DNA of 64,000 nt, taken from contig JAXGIW010000001.1 in the NCBI GenBank assembly GCA_040770625.1, positions 186,001 to 250,000 of the forward strand, in the 5' to 3' direction. The DNA is from 58-81 sp012729145 (GTDB lineage Bacteria > Synergistota > Synergistia > Synergistales > Thermovirgaceae). Shown one piece after another: positions 25,562-33,725 of the stretch. The position numbers and the translations under genes are program-made. Each line of letters begins with the position of its first letter. Positions within the stretch are counted from its first letter, which is position 1. The notes below the pieces were generated by a model. The model worked only from the letters and a program-made list of their open reading frames with translations. It did not search any database and was not told the DNA's origin.

Positions 25562-27178
25562 ATGACAATGCCAAGAGGGAACGTAGCCGTTTTGATCGAG
25601 AATGCCGGGATCTGGGACACCAACAGAAGTAGACCCTTCACGGGTTCGCTGCTGATAGCAGGAGACCGGATCGTTTCGGCTGGAGAAGCGGAGCAAGTAA
25701 CTGACCATCCTGCTTCCCGTAATGCTTTCCGAATAGACGCAGCCGGCTCCTCGGTTATACCAGGCATGACGGACTCGCACCTTCACCTGACGGCCCTTTC
25801 GAGGCAGAGATCGGCCCTGTCGCTGTTTGAGGCATCATCGAAAGAAGAGCTCCTGGAGATGATCCGCAGAAGGGCCTCGGAACTGGGCCCCGGGGACTGG
25901 GTATACGGGGTCCGTTTCGACAACTCACGATGGGCCGATACTACCCTGCCGACCCTGGAAGAACTGGATTCCCTTGGCATCCCCAACCCTGTCCTTCTTC
26001 TCAGGGTCTGCGCCCACCTTCACGTGGTCAACTCCAGGGCGCTCCAGGAGGCGGGGCTTGCTGCAGAAGACATTTCCGGTGCTGGCGCGGTCAGAGACAA
26101 AAAAGGTTGCTTCACCGGGACCCTCCGTGAAAGCTTTGCCCAGCCAGTGGTCCAGGCAATGAAAAGAAGCTCCACAGGGGGCATCAGGGAGGCCGTCGCT
26201 CTCAGGGAGGCCATGCTGGAACTGGCATCACAGGGGATCACCTGCATCCATACCTGCAGCGCTTCATCCTACGGACTGGAGGAGAACCTGGAAGCCTTCC
26301 ATTACCTCCACGATAAAGGTGAACTTCCCATCAGAATACGCCTGTACAGCGACGTGGCCATCCCTGGATGGACAAAAAGTGGCGAAGGCGACGATTGGCT
26401 TTGCTACGGGGGGAAGAAATTCTTCCTCGACGGCTCACTGGGAGGACGTACGGCGGCGATGACATTTCCCTACGAAGATGATCCATCGACCAGGGGGATG
26501 CTCAACATGGACACTGGGGAGTTCATCGAACAGGTCAGGGAGGAACACCTGGCCGGGAACCAGGTGCAGGTCCACGCCATCGGCGACGCGGCCATCGACC
26601 AGTTCATCAAGGCCATGGAGGCGTTGAAGGATCTTGCCCCTCTCAAGGAAGGACTACGCCACAGGGTTGTCCATATCCAGATCTGCAGGCCGGACCAGAT
26701 TGAAAGACTTGCACGCCTGGGGGTGGTCTGCGATATACAGCCCGTTTTTGTACCCAGCGACATCCATATTACCAAAGCCAGGGTGGGGAAGGACAGGCTC
26801 GGGTGGGCCTACGCATGGAAGAGCATGCTGCAGAAGGGAGTTCTGCTGACCGGGTCAAGCGATGCCCCCGTTGAACCCACCAATCCCTGGAGGGGGATAT
26901 GGGCTGCCGTCAACAGGGTTGACGACGAGGGGAAGCCCGAAGGGGGCTGGCTTCCGGACCAGAGGCTGACAGTTGACGAGGCCCTGGCCCTGTTCACTTT
27001 GAACCCTGCGAAAGCGGTGGGTGCGGAGGACAGGTTCGGGTCGCTCAGGCCCGGGAAGGCAGCCGACCTGGTGATCCTTGACAGGAATATTCACAGGACC
27101 CCGCCGGAGGAACTGCGCCAAGTAAGGCCCGTAATGACGATCGTCGGAGGAGAGGTCCGGTTTGTTCGTGAAGCGTGA
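25562..27178 (+). CDS. YtcJ-like amidohydrolase
   Basis: Amidohydrolase-superfamily metal enzyme: PGMTDSHLHLTALS (HxH), KKFFLDGSLGGRTAAM, VQVHAIGDAAIDQF, HRVVHIQICRPDQ and TGSSDAPVEPTNP (final Asp). The order and spacing match the YtcJ / N-substituted formamide deformylase group, often annotated as exoenzyme-like; the natural substrate is unknown. The start is ATG 25562 behind a very purine-rich GGAGGAGGGAGGG; the frame extends 22 codons upstream without a good box. The last codons (CGT GAA GCG TGA) lie inside a heptamer repeat, so the stop belongs to the repeat. 538 residues. Confidence 0.88.
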   Translation: MTMPRGNVAVLIENAGIWDTNRSRPFTGSLLIAGDRIVSAGEAEQVTDHPASRNAFRIDAAGSSVIPGMTDSHLHLTALSRQRSALSLFEASSKEELLEMIRRRASELGPGDWVYGVRFDNSRWADTTLPTLEELDSLGIPNPVLLLRVCAHLHVVNSRALQEAGLAAEDISGAGAVRDKKGCFTGTLRESFAQPVVQAMKRSSTGGIREAVALREAMLELASQGITCIHTCSASSYGLEENLEAFHYLHDKGELPIRIRLYSDVAIPGWTKSGEGDDWLCYGGKKFFLDGSLGGRTAAMTFPYEDDPSTRGMLNMDTGEFIEQVREEHLAGNQVQVHAIGDAAIDQFIKAMEALKDLAPLKEGLRHRVVHIQICRPDQIERLARLGVVCDIQPVFVPSDIHITKARVGKDRLGWAYAWKSMLQKGVLLTGSSDAPVEPTNPWRGIWAAVNRVDDEGKPEGGWLPDQRLTVDEALALFTLNPAKAVGAEDRFGSLRPGKAADLVILDRNIHRTPPEELRQVRPVMTIVGGEVRFVREA

Positions 27179-27395
27179 AGCGAAAAAGCGTGAGAAGAAA
27201 GAAGTAAGAGGTTAGACGGGAGACCGGAAAGGTTAAAAGAACGTACCCTCCAGGCAAGCTTAAGGGCCTGGTCCCGACATAGTCCCGAGTCGATCCTCGA
27301 AAGGAAGCGACTTGTTGCGCCATTAGGCCTTTGACCTTCCGTCTCACATCTAACATCTAACATCTCACGCACTTGATCTTCCGAGTTACGAGTCA
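27168..27395. repeat. Heptamer inverted-repeat element between convergent genes
   Basis: Left arm: GTGAAGC twice (27168-27181), GTGAGAA, GTTAGAC (27211), GGGAGAC. Right arm: GTCTCAC, ATCTAAC, ATCTAAC, ATCTCAC, GC (27341-27370), followed by GAGTTAC/GAGTCAC words. The stop codon of the YtcJ gene (27176-27178) lies within the second left heptamer. No separate terminator is seen between the two convergent genes, so the folded element may do that job. Confidence 0.85.
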
Positions 27396-27400
27396 CAAAT

Positions 27401-27931
27401 TCACATAAACCGTTCAAACCGCTCTTTCTTAGCCTTGCAGATGGGACAGACCTCAGGGGGATTATCCCGCGCTGCCAGGTAACCGCATACCATGCATCGC
27501 CAAACAGGATAAGGGAGACCGCCCCCTTCTCCTGTTGCAGGGACTTCGGACCGCTTCTTCCGGGCAGCATTCCGCTCCTCACGGCCGGGCCGCCTCTCCG
27601 GTATTGAACCCACTTTCTGTTCCCCCCGCAGAACTTTCCCGGTGACGTAGAGTGAGCAGTAGCAGGTCCCGTACTCGTCGAGGTCGGGATCCCGGTAGTC
27701 GCAGGGGCAGACCATGTCCCTGTCGTCCTCGGCATCGCCCGAGGCCAGCCTGCAGGGGCATGAGAGGTACCCGAACCTGTTCTGGTTCACCAGAAGGCCT
27801 TCCATGAGCGTGTAGACAAAATCCCTGTCGGGATTGAGGTGATACCCCGACTGCTCGGCCTCTTCGTCTAACTTCTCGAAGAGTCGTCTTGTCTCTTCTT
27901 CCGAAGGCTGGTAGGTCTCACTTTGACTCAT
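27401..27931 (-). CDS. Ferredoxin:disulfide reductase (FTR-beta-like) fused to rubredoxin-like domain
   Basis: The N-terminal ~110 residues carry the catalytic-subunit signature of ferredoxin:thioredoxin reductase: SCPCRLASG, MVCPCDYRD and GTCYCSLYV, i.e. CPC-x14-CPC-x12-CYC; plants have CPC-x16-CPC-x8-CHC. These Cys bind a 4Fe-4S cluster next to a redox-active disulfide. After a basic linker comes a rubredoxin-type CMVCGY...CPICKA pair of knuckles (~145-170). The usual variable subunit is absent. The start overlaps the glutaredoxin gene by 14 bases, so the glutaredoxin is the likely partner: ferredoxin reduces this enzyme, which reduces the glutaredoxin. Confidence 0.88.
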   Translation of the reverse strand: MSQSETYQPSEEETRRLFEKLDEEAEQSGYHLNPDRDFVYTLMEGLLVNQNRFGYLSCPCRLASGDAEDDRDMVCPCDYRDPDLDEYGTCYCSLYVTGKVLRGEQKVGSIPERRPGREERNAARKKRSEVPATGEGGGLPYPVWRCMVCGYLAARDNPPEVCPICKAKKERFERFM

Positions 27932-28211
27932 TCTCCAGGATCTCTCTTACCTTGTCGATGTCATAACCGACCACGCAGTGTTTGCCGTTGATCACTATCG
28001 TGGGGAAGGAACCCTTCTCGTTGAACCTCCTCACGGTGTTCATTACCTCTTCCGACTCCTCACCCTGCAGCAGGTCGACGTCGATGTAGTCGAAGGCGAT
28101 CCCTAACTCCTTCAGGTGGTTCTTCGTCTTCCTGCACCATCCGCAGGTGCTGAGAGCGTAGATAAGGATGTCTCCCCTGTCTTCGCCCTCTACATGCTTT
28201 CTCTCGATCAT
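27918..28211 (-). CDS. Glutaredoxin-like thiol reductase (CGWC)
   Basis: 97 residues with a thioredoxin fold: ILIYALSTCGWCRKTKNHL holds the active site CGWC, SFPTIVING the cis-Pro, and CVVGYDIDKVREIL the C-terminal helix. The CGWC is unusual for a glutaredoxin (normally CPYC or CGFS) and lies between glutaredoxins and NrdH-like redoxins. The start follows AGGAGG at good spacing. First gene of a two-gene unit with the ferredoxin:disulfide reductase. It probably carries reducing power from ferredoxin to target proteins such as peroxiredoxin or ribonucleotide reductase. Confidence 0.9.
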   Translation of the reverse strand: MIERKHVEGEDRGDILIYALSTCGWCRKTKNHLKELGIAFDYIDVDLLQGEESEEVMNTVRRFNEKGSFPTIVINGKHCVVGYDIDKVREILENESK

Positions 28212-28259
28212 GACTGCCTCCTGTTCTGGATCTGACGGCTTTCGAAGCCGTCTGCCCTG

Positions 28260-29294
28260 TTATGCGTCATCAACGGTACCTATTCTGCCCCTCCCGCAGG
28301 ATTTCGCTTCGTAGAGCAGACTGTCGCAGCGAGAGATCACCCCGTCGGCGTCCTCGCCAGGCATCAGACCGGTGATCCCGAAACACATGGAGATCTCCGC
28401 AAGGGGGTCATCCGGGCCTGAAATACTTTTCTCCAGCTCTTCCAGCACATTTTCGGCGAAAGATCTGCCGCCATCTACGGAGGTTTCCGGGAGAAGCCCA
28501 AGGAATTCGTCACCCCCCCATCTGAGAAGGTAGTCATGTACCCGGGATCTTCCCTCGAGGATCCTGGCAACCTTTATCAGAACCTGGTCGCCAGCGGAAT
28601 GGCCATAGATATCGTTTATCTTTTTGAAACCGTCAAGGTCTCCCATTATCATACAGAAAGGCCTTCCGGTCCTGCCGTGGCGAGATCTCTCCCTTTCAAA
28701 AATCCCCCGAAAGATCCTTCGGTTGTAAAGGCCTGTAAGTGGATCGGTGTTGGCGGCCTTTTCAAGCTCCGAACTCAATCGACTGACATCTGCAAGAGAC
28801 TCTTTAAGTCTCTCATTTTTCTGTTGAAGAGAAAGGTGCAACTCAAAAAGCTGTCGGAACTGTTCCATAAGCCTTTCGACCCATTGCCCAAAGTGGTTCT
28901 CATCACTATCCAGCACACATATCGTACCAAAGGGGGTCCCGTCAGGGTAGAGGATGGGGAATCCAAGGTAGGCGACCATACCCAGTTTTATGTCCGGATT
29001 TCTGCACCATTTTTTGTCTTTGAGAGCGTTAGGCACCAGCAGCCTCCCTCGACTCTTGATCACAGTCTCGCAGTAGAGCCCGGACCCGTCAAAATGCTCG
29101 CTGTCTCCTGGATGGTAGGGATTGCCCTTTGTCTCGCTTGAGATAAAGACCTCGATCTCAGGCTCAGAAAGTTTCATCACCAGGGCCACAGGCACGTCCA
29201 CGACACGGGCAAGTACGTCCACTGCCCCCTGCCACTTGGCAATAATGTCCTCAGGGATATCAGGGATTGTGATACTCTGGGGATCGACGGGCAT
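28260..29294 (-). CDS. GAF-GGDEF diguanylate cyclase
   Basis: Residues ~25-155 form a GAF-like sensor (VDVPVALVMKLSEPEIEVFI, YLGFPILYPDGTPFGTICV); ~160-180 a coiled linker; ~185-340 a GGDEF domain with DPLTGLYNRRIFRG, MGDLDGFKKINDIYGH and LLRWGGDEFLGLLPE. An RxxD inhibitory site (RVHD) sits five residues before GGDEF, so product inhibition is expected. It makes cyclic-di-GMP; soluble. The start is ATG 29294 after GGAGGGATCC. The HD-GYP proteins at 20113 and 35055 would degrade the product. Confidence 0.93.
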   Translation of the reverse strand: MPVDPQSITIPDIPEDIIAKWQGAVDVLARVVDVPVALVMKLSEPEIEVFISSETKGNPYHPGDSEHFDGSGLYCETVIKSRGRLLVPNALKDKKWCRNPDIKLGMVAYLGFPILYPDGTPFGTICVLDSDENHFGQWVERLMEQFRQLFELHLSLQQKNERLKESLADVSRLSSELEKAANTDPLTGLYNRRIFRGIFERERSRHGRTGRPFCMIMGDLDGFKKINDIYGHSAGDQVLIKVARILEGRSRVHDYLLRWGGDEFLGLLPETSVDGGRSFAENVLEELEKSISGPDDPLAEISMCFGITGLMPGEDADGVISRCDSLLYEAKSCGRGRIGTVDDA

Positions 29295-29393
29295 CAGGAT
29301 CCCTCCGCAAAGAAAATGATCTTGTCCCCCTGCTGCCTGTTCATTGTAACATTTATTTGAAAAGTTTACTTATTAACCTTGTTCTCCTTTCTA

Positions 29394-30182
29394 TTAACCC
29401 AGTCCTTCCAACGTTTTTACAAGGGTCCCGGGGGGGAGTGACCCGATCTTCTCCACGGCAAGAAAGACCCCATCCATGTATATTTCGCTGGAGAAATCCT
29501 GCACCGTGATCCTCACGATCTCATCCTGCCTTCCCAGGGTTACCTCGTGTTCAGAATAGGGACCGGGGTAGGGAAGCCGTTGTGACGTCACGGGAATACC
29601 GGCTATCCTGGCTCCCGTTACTCCAGGAAAAACCTCCCGGCTTTCAATTTCCCCTTCCGGGCCGGCTGAGGCCACGTTGGCCAGTGTTGCAGCAGTTCCG
29701 CTTGGTGCGTTGGCCATCCTGACGTGGTGCCTGTCAGTGACAGTAACATAGGGGTAATATTTTCTCGCCATCTTCATGAAATCCATCACAAGGTTGATCC
29801 CAAGGCCGTAATTGGAGATCACTGTCCATCGAAGCCCCTTCTCCTTGACAAGCTCTTCAACCTTGACCATGTCCTCTTCGGTAAGGCCCGTCGTGCCGAT
29901 CACAGCGTCCACCCCGGCATCGGCGTAGGTCTTGAGGTTTTCCATGAGAATCACCGTTGATGTGAAATCCACTACAACGTCAGGTGAAGAGTCACGGATA
30001 CCCGAGGCGAGATCGGAGCTTGAGACCACTCCTGCCTGACCTGTCCCTGCCAGTGTGCCCAGGTCTTCCCCTGACTCGCGACACCAACCTCCGGCAAGCT
30101 CAAGACCCTCTCGTTCAAGAACATTCTTCACCACCAGTTTCCCCACGTTCCCGGAAGCCCCGGACACGAAAACCCTCTTCAA
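29394..30182 (-). CDS. dapB: DapB-family reductase with altered catalytic motif
   Basis: Rossmann start VFVSGASGNVGKLV, SNYGLGINLVMDF in the middle and the motif HHVRMANAPSGTA show the 4-hydroxy-tetrahydrodipicolinate reductase family (lysine/diaminopimelate pathway). In standard DapB this motif reads HH-x2-K-V-DAPSGTA; here Lys is replaced by Met and Asp by Asn, and the late SR...FA segment is SEIYMDG. Either this is a divergent DapB or a related reductase with another substrate. The start is TTG 30182 behind GGAGGAGGGG; the frame extends to 30215 without a box. 262 residues, normal size. Divergent from the ThiF-like gene. Confidence 0.72.
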   Translation of the reverse strand: MKRVFVSGASGNVGKLVVKNVLEREGLELAGGWCRESGEDLGTLAGTGQAGVVSSSDLASGIRDSSPDVVVDFTSTVILMENLKTYADAGVDAVIGTTGLTEEDMVKVEELVKEKGLRWTVISNYGLGINLVMDFMKMARKYYPYVTVTDRHHVRMANAPSGTAATLANVASAGPEGEIESREVFPGVTGARIAGIPVTSQRLPYPGPYSEHEVTLGRQDEIVRITVQDFSSEIYMDGVFLAVEKIGSLPPGTLVKTLEGLG

Positions 30183-30307
30183 GGCGACCCCTCCTCCTGC
30201 TTCAGACTGTATCAATGATAGTTTACCTTAATTTGGGGCCAGGGGTTCATGATGGTATGCTTGTTGTTGCCTGATCCAAATTCTCTGGATTGCGGAGGTG
30301 CCGGTAA

Positions 30308-31177
30308 ATGCCCATCGAATGGAAGGACAGGATCCTTTCGGCGAGTTCCTCCAACGGGGCGAACCGGGTGGTACCGTGGCAGGTTTGCAGGGATGCTGCA
30401 CTGGAGGCAGGGATACCCCCAAGAGAGGCAGAGCTCTGGGCGTGCGAGAACGGGATCTGTCCGTCCCGTTACGAGCGCAGCATGGGGACCCTCGGACTGA
30501 AGGGCCAGGCAAGGCTCCTTTCTTCCAAGGCTGCCGTGATAGGTTGCGGAGGCCTCGGGGGATGGATAGTAGAGATCCTGGCGAGGGCAGGGGTCGGCAA
30601 GATGGTCGTTGCCGACGGGGATGTCTTCCGCGACAATAACCTCAACAGGCAGTCCCTGAGCTGCGAAGCCAATATCGGTGCCTCGAAGGTCCTGGAGGCC
30701 AGGAAAAGGATAGAGACCCTGAACGGATCAGTGGAAGTATCAGCCTGGGACCTTTTCCTGACAGATGACAACGCCAGGGAGATTCTCAATGGATGCCATG
30801 TTGCCGTTGACGCCCTTGACAGCAACAGCGCAAGGAAGACTCTACTTTCCGCCTGCAGGGAGCTGGGAATACCACTGGTCCACGGAGCCATAGGGGGATT
30901 CTGGGGCCAGGCATGCGTTATCCTCCCCGGAGAGAGAGCACCCTGGGAGATGATCGCCGGAGGTGACAAGGGTGTTGAGGAGATAACGGGCAACCCACCC
31001 TTCACACCGGCCTTTATCGCCTCCATAGAGGCGGCCGAAACCATAAGGCTCCTTTCCGGAGCGGGCAAACCCCTGACAAGCCTGCTCTGGTGCGACCTTA
31101 AGGAGCATGAGTATCATAAGATCAGGATCCGGGAGCAGGGGGACGAGAAGGGCAAAGGCGTGAGAAGTAAGAAGTGA
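30308..31177 (+). CDS. ThiF/MoeB-type E1-like adenylyltransferase
   Basis: The nucleotide loop VIGCGGLGGWIVEILARAG (~residue 80), VADGDVFRDNNLNRQ and VDALDSNSARKTL are the adenylation-domain motifs of ThiF, MoeB and HesA, which activate a ubiquitin-like sulphur carrier at its C-terminal Gly. PSRYERSMGTLGLKGQARL before it matches the lead helix of the family. The CxxC zinc knuckle pairs of MoeB are missing, and the first ~55 residues (VCRDAALEAGIPPREAELWA) are an extra helical part. No ThiS/MoaD-like gene is adjacent. ATG 30308 follows GGAGGTG. Its last five codons and stop are heptamer-repeat sequence. Confidence 0.83.
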   Translation: MPIEWKDRILSASSSNGANRVVPWQVCRDAALEAGIPPREAELWACENGICPSRYERSMGTLGLKGQARLLSSKAAVIGCGGLGGWIVEILARAGVGKMVVADGDVFRDNNLNRQSLSCEANIGASKVLEARKRIETLNGSVEVSAWDLFLTDDNAREILNGCHVAVDALDSNSARKTLLSACRELGIPLVHGAIGGFWGQACVILPGERAPWEMIAGGDKGVEEITGNPPFTPAFIASIEAAETIRLLSGAGKPLTSLLWCDLKEHEYHKIRIREQGDEKGKGVRSKK

Positions 31178-31265
31178 GACAGGAGAAGAAAAGACAAAGG
31201 GGAAAAGTGTGTTCCCTGGTAGGCTTTTCCCGTTCCCCGTTCACCGTTTTCGCCTTTGATTCTCC
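31160..31265. repeat. Heptamer inverted-repeat element after the ThiF-like gene
   Basis: Left arm GTGAGAA, GTAAGAA, GTGAGAC (31160-31180), AGGAGAA; right arm CGTTCCC, CGTTCAC, CGTTTTC (31231-31251), GCC. The ThiF-like stop TGA (31175-31177) is inside the third left heptamer. The element ends about 25 bases before the ribosome binding site of the next gene. Confidence 0.8.
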
Positions 31266-31293
31266 GATTTATGTATAGCCAGGAGGTCTTCAT

Positions 31294-31704
31294 ATGTTAG
31301 TTGACAGGGTCAGGCGCTACTATCTTCTTGAGGACATGAACTGTGCGGAGAGCCTGATCTATGCAGCGAATGATGAATACGACCTCGGCATCGACCACAC
31401 CGGGCTGAAGACCATGGCCGGCTTCGGGGGTGGCATGGGCATAGAGACCACCTGTTGCGGAGCGCTATCGGGAGCCATAGCCGCCATCTCGGTCAGGTTC
31501 ACCTCCACAAAGGCGCACGAAAACCCCGAGGTAAAGGAACTCTGCAAGGCTTTTCTGGAAAGGTTCGCGGAAAAACATGGCGAGATCAACTGCGCTCCCC
31601 TGAAGGATCTTTACAGGAACGAAAGGTTCCGCTGCCTCCCCGTGGTCGAACTGGCTGCAGCGGAACTGGAGAGGATCATGGGAGAGATGCAAGAGCGTGA
31701 CTAG
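31294..31704 (+). CDS. C_GCAxxG_C_C family putative redox protein
   Basis: 136 residues with the spaced cysteines that define the family: MNCAESL, TTCCGALSGAIAA (the GCAxxG-like part), VKELCKAF, INCAPL and FRCLPVV. The conserved Gly-rich GFGGGMG precedes the second set. Members are small proteins of unknown function in anaerobes, suspected to be redox-active or to bind a metal cluster. ATG 31294 follows AGGAGG. The last two codons and TAG (CGT GAC TAG) begin a heptamer run that continues into the following element. Soluble. Confidence 0.88.
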   Translation: MLVDRVRRYYLLEDMNCAESLIYAANDEYDLGIDHTGLKTMAGFGGGMGIETTCCGALSGAIAAISVRFTSTKAHENPEVKELCKAFLERFAEKHGEINCAPLKDLYRNERFRCLPVVELAAAELERIMGEMQERD

Positions 31705-31828
31705 TGACCAGGAAAAATCTATAAGAGCGTAAACGGTCAACGGTGAACAGTGAACGGTAAGGCCAAGGCAAGAACCGGCAGTTTTCTTTTTACTTAACCG
31801 TTTACTGTTTACCATTTACTGTTTACGA
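31697..31828. repeat. Heptamer inverted-repeat element before the AI-2E family gene
   Basis: GTGACTA, GTGACCA (31697-31710), then left arm GTAAACG, GTCAACG, GTGAACA, GTGAACG (31729-31756); right arm ACTTAAC, CGTTTAC, TGTTTAC, CATTTAC, TGTTTAC, G (31792-31827). The arms are complementary at roughly five of every six positions over 30 bases. The right arm ends nine bases before the GGAGG of the next gene, so the stem would lie in its 5' leader. Confidence 0.88.
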
Positions 31829-31847
31829 TCTTTGTTGGAGGTTCTCT

Positions 31848-32903
31848 TTGAAACCAGAACGGGTAATTCTGTTTTTCACAGGGATCATCGCCATAATACT
31901 GCTCGGATCGGTCCTGAAGATGGCCAGAGGCGTATTCATTCCCCTGATCATTGCAGGTCTTCTGTATTTTCTCTTCGCACCCATAGTCAAATTCATGTCC
32001 GACAGGAAGATCCCCACACCTCTGAGCACCGCCGTTGTACTCCTGATCTTTATCGGTATCTGTGTCGCCGGCGGGCTCTTTATCAACACCCGCATACAGG
32101 CAATGATAGGGGCTTTCCCCCGGTACCACGCAAGGTTCGAGACCCTCTTCGACACCTTGATGAAACAGTTTGAACTATCACCGGTGTGGTGGGAGAACTT
32201 TCACCTGGCTCCGGTGATCGGTGAACGTCTGCTTGCCCTTTCAGGGTTTCTTATGGGCTTCCTGACAAACCTGATACTGGTTGTATTCTTCCTGGTCTTC
32301 CTTCTTCTGGGTGCCCCTTATTTCGACAACAAGATAGACATGGCCCTGTCCCCATCTAACGCAGCCAGGGCCAGGAGCGTTACCCGCACCATTTCAACCC
32401 AGATAAGCTCCTACCTTTTCCTTCAGTTCATTATCAGTGCGGCCACGGGCTTGCTGGCCTGGGGGCTTTTTGCTGTGGTGCAGCTGGATTTCGCTATCAC
32501 ATGGGGAGTACTGACCTTCCTTCTGAATTTCATACCTAACCTGGGATCATTCATCGCCGCATTCCCCCCCATTCTGATATCGCTAATCCAGTATTACCCG
32601 GAACTGGGGCCGACCATTATCGTCACCGTGGGGCTCCTGGTAATACAGCAGACCATCGGCAACTTCCTGTCCCCGAAGGTCATGGGGGAGAAGCTGAATC
32701 TGAGTCCGGTCGTGATCCTGGTCTCACTGCTAATGTGGGGTTGGCTCTGGGGGGTTGTAGGAGCGATCCTTTCGGTGCCGATAACATCCTCTATCAAGAT
32801 CATCTTCGACAATGTTGAACCCCTGAAGCCGTTGGGAGTTCTCATGTCCTCGGGAAAATTCGCCAACAGGGCGAGAGCAGAAGAAAATAATAATCATTCT
32901 TGA
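31848..32903 (+). CDS. AI-2E family transporter
   Basis: Inner-membrane protein of 351 residues with about eight helices in the PF01594 pattern: two N-terminal helices (VILFFTGIIAIILLGSVL, LIIAGLLYFLFAPIV), a soluble segment, then GLLAWGLFAVVQLDFAITWG, FLLNFIPNLGSFIAAFPP and a late SPVVILVSLLMWGWLWGVVG. Members are permeases or Na+/H+ antiporters; the AI-2 name comes from one E. coli protein and should not be taken as function. The start is TTG 31848, set by GGAGG five bases upstream. Confidence 0.9.
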   Translation: MKPERVILFFTGIIAIILLGSVLKMARGVFIPLIIAGLLYFLFAPIVKFMSDRKIPTPLSTAVVLLIFIGICVAGGLFINTRIQAMIGAFPRYHARFETLFDTLMKQFELSPVWWENFHLAPVIGERLLALSGFLMGFLTNLILVVFFLVFLLLGAPYFDNKIDMALSPSNAARARSVTRTISTQISSYLFLQFIISAATGLLAWGLFAVVQLDFAITWGVLTFLLNFIPNLGSFIAAFPPILISLIQYYPELGPTIIVTVGLLVIQQTIGNFLSPKVMGEKLNLSPVVILVSLLMWGWLWGVVGAILSVPITSSIKIIFDNVEPLKPLGVLMSSGKFANRARAEENNNHS

Positions 32904-32927
32904 CTTTTGCTTTCATGTGAACTATTG
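32899..32927 (+). promoter_or_regulatory. Sigma-70-type promoter for the first CE4 deacetylase
   Basis: TTGACT (32899-32904), 17-base spacer, TATTGT (32922-32927). It overlaps the stop of the AI-2E gene and lies 33 bases before the ATG at 32961. Confidence 0.65.
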
Positions 32928-32960
32928 TCCCTTTAACTTGCTCAATAAGGGGCAGTATAG

Positions 32961-33725
32961 ATGTTGCGCCTGACCCGACTCGTCCAGATCCTGCTGGCGG
33001 CAGTCATTTTCTTCTCAACTCCCTCCGCAGGGGCCGGCCACGGACCGGTCTACCACGGCCCCAGGAGCGTGCCCGTGGTGGCCCTTACCTTCGACGACGG
33101 CCCCCACCAGTTCACTACGCCCAGGCTAATAGAACTGCTCGACAGGCTCTCTGTTAAAGGAACCTTCTTCATCGTGGGAAGCCAGGCTGTACAGTTTCCC
33201 CAGATCCTGTCGGAAATAGTGGCCAGGGGACATTCCGTGGCGAACCACTCCTGGTCCCACCGGAACATCACCCTCCTGAACAGCGAAGACCTCTTCAAAG
33301 AGCTGGCATACTGCAGCCAGGCAGTTGAGGCGATTACCGGGATGCGCCCGAGGTTCTTCAGGCCACCGGGGGGGAGATGGGACAGCAGCTCCCTGATCGC
33401 CGCCCATGAACTGGGACTTACCACGGTCCTCTGGGACGTGAGCGGAAGGGACATGGTACAGAGAGCTCCACAACAGATAGCGGCCTCCGTCATCAGGGCA
33501 GTCAGACCCGGTTCGGTGGTCCTCCTTCACGGGGGGCTTGAGTGGACCATTGAGGCACTCCCCCTTATTGTGGAGGGTCTCCGGGCAAAGGGGTTCATCT
33601 TTGCCTCTCTCGACCAGATGCTCCCCTTTGCTCCCGAGGCAAAGGTCCCACTCCGGGAAACCTCCCCCGGAGTGGCCCGATCTTCAGTGGTCCACCCCAT
33701 CAAGGTCGTCCCCTCAGATCAGTGA
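32961..33725 (+). CDS. Secreted polysaccharide deacetylase (CE4/NodB)
   Basis: Signal peptide (LVQILLAAVIFFSTPSAGA) then a NodB domain with intact motifs: LTFDDGPHQFTTP (catalytic Asp and metal Asp), NHSWSHRNIT (H-x3-H), FRPPGGRWDS, and VVLLHGGLEWT. It should remove N-acetyl groups from peptidoglycan or an exported glycan in the periplasm. ATG 32961 follows AAGGGGCAG. 254 residues. Its last 12 bases overlap the end of a small membrane-protein gene on the opposite strand. Confidence 0.92.
   Translation: MLRLTRLVQILLAAVIFFSTPSAGAGHGPVYHGPRSVPVVALTFDDGPHQFTTPRLIELLDRLSVKGTFFIVGSQAVQFPQILSEIVARGHSVANHSWSHRNITLLNSEDLFKELAYCSQAVEAITGMRPRFFRPPGGRWDSSSLIAAHELGLTTVLWDVSGRDMVQRAPQQIAASVIRAVRPGSVVLLHGGLEWTIEALPLIVEGLRAKGFIFASLDQMLPFAPEAKVPLRETSPGVARSSVVHPIKVVPSDQ

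Noticed and set aside
27341..27370. Possible CRISPR array in the tandem ATCTAAC blocks
   Set aside because: The unit is 7 bp with no spacers and no cas genes nearby; it belongs to the heptamer element family.
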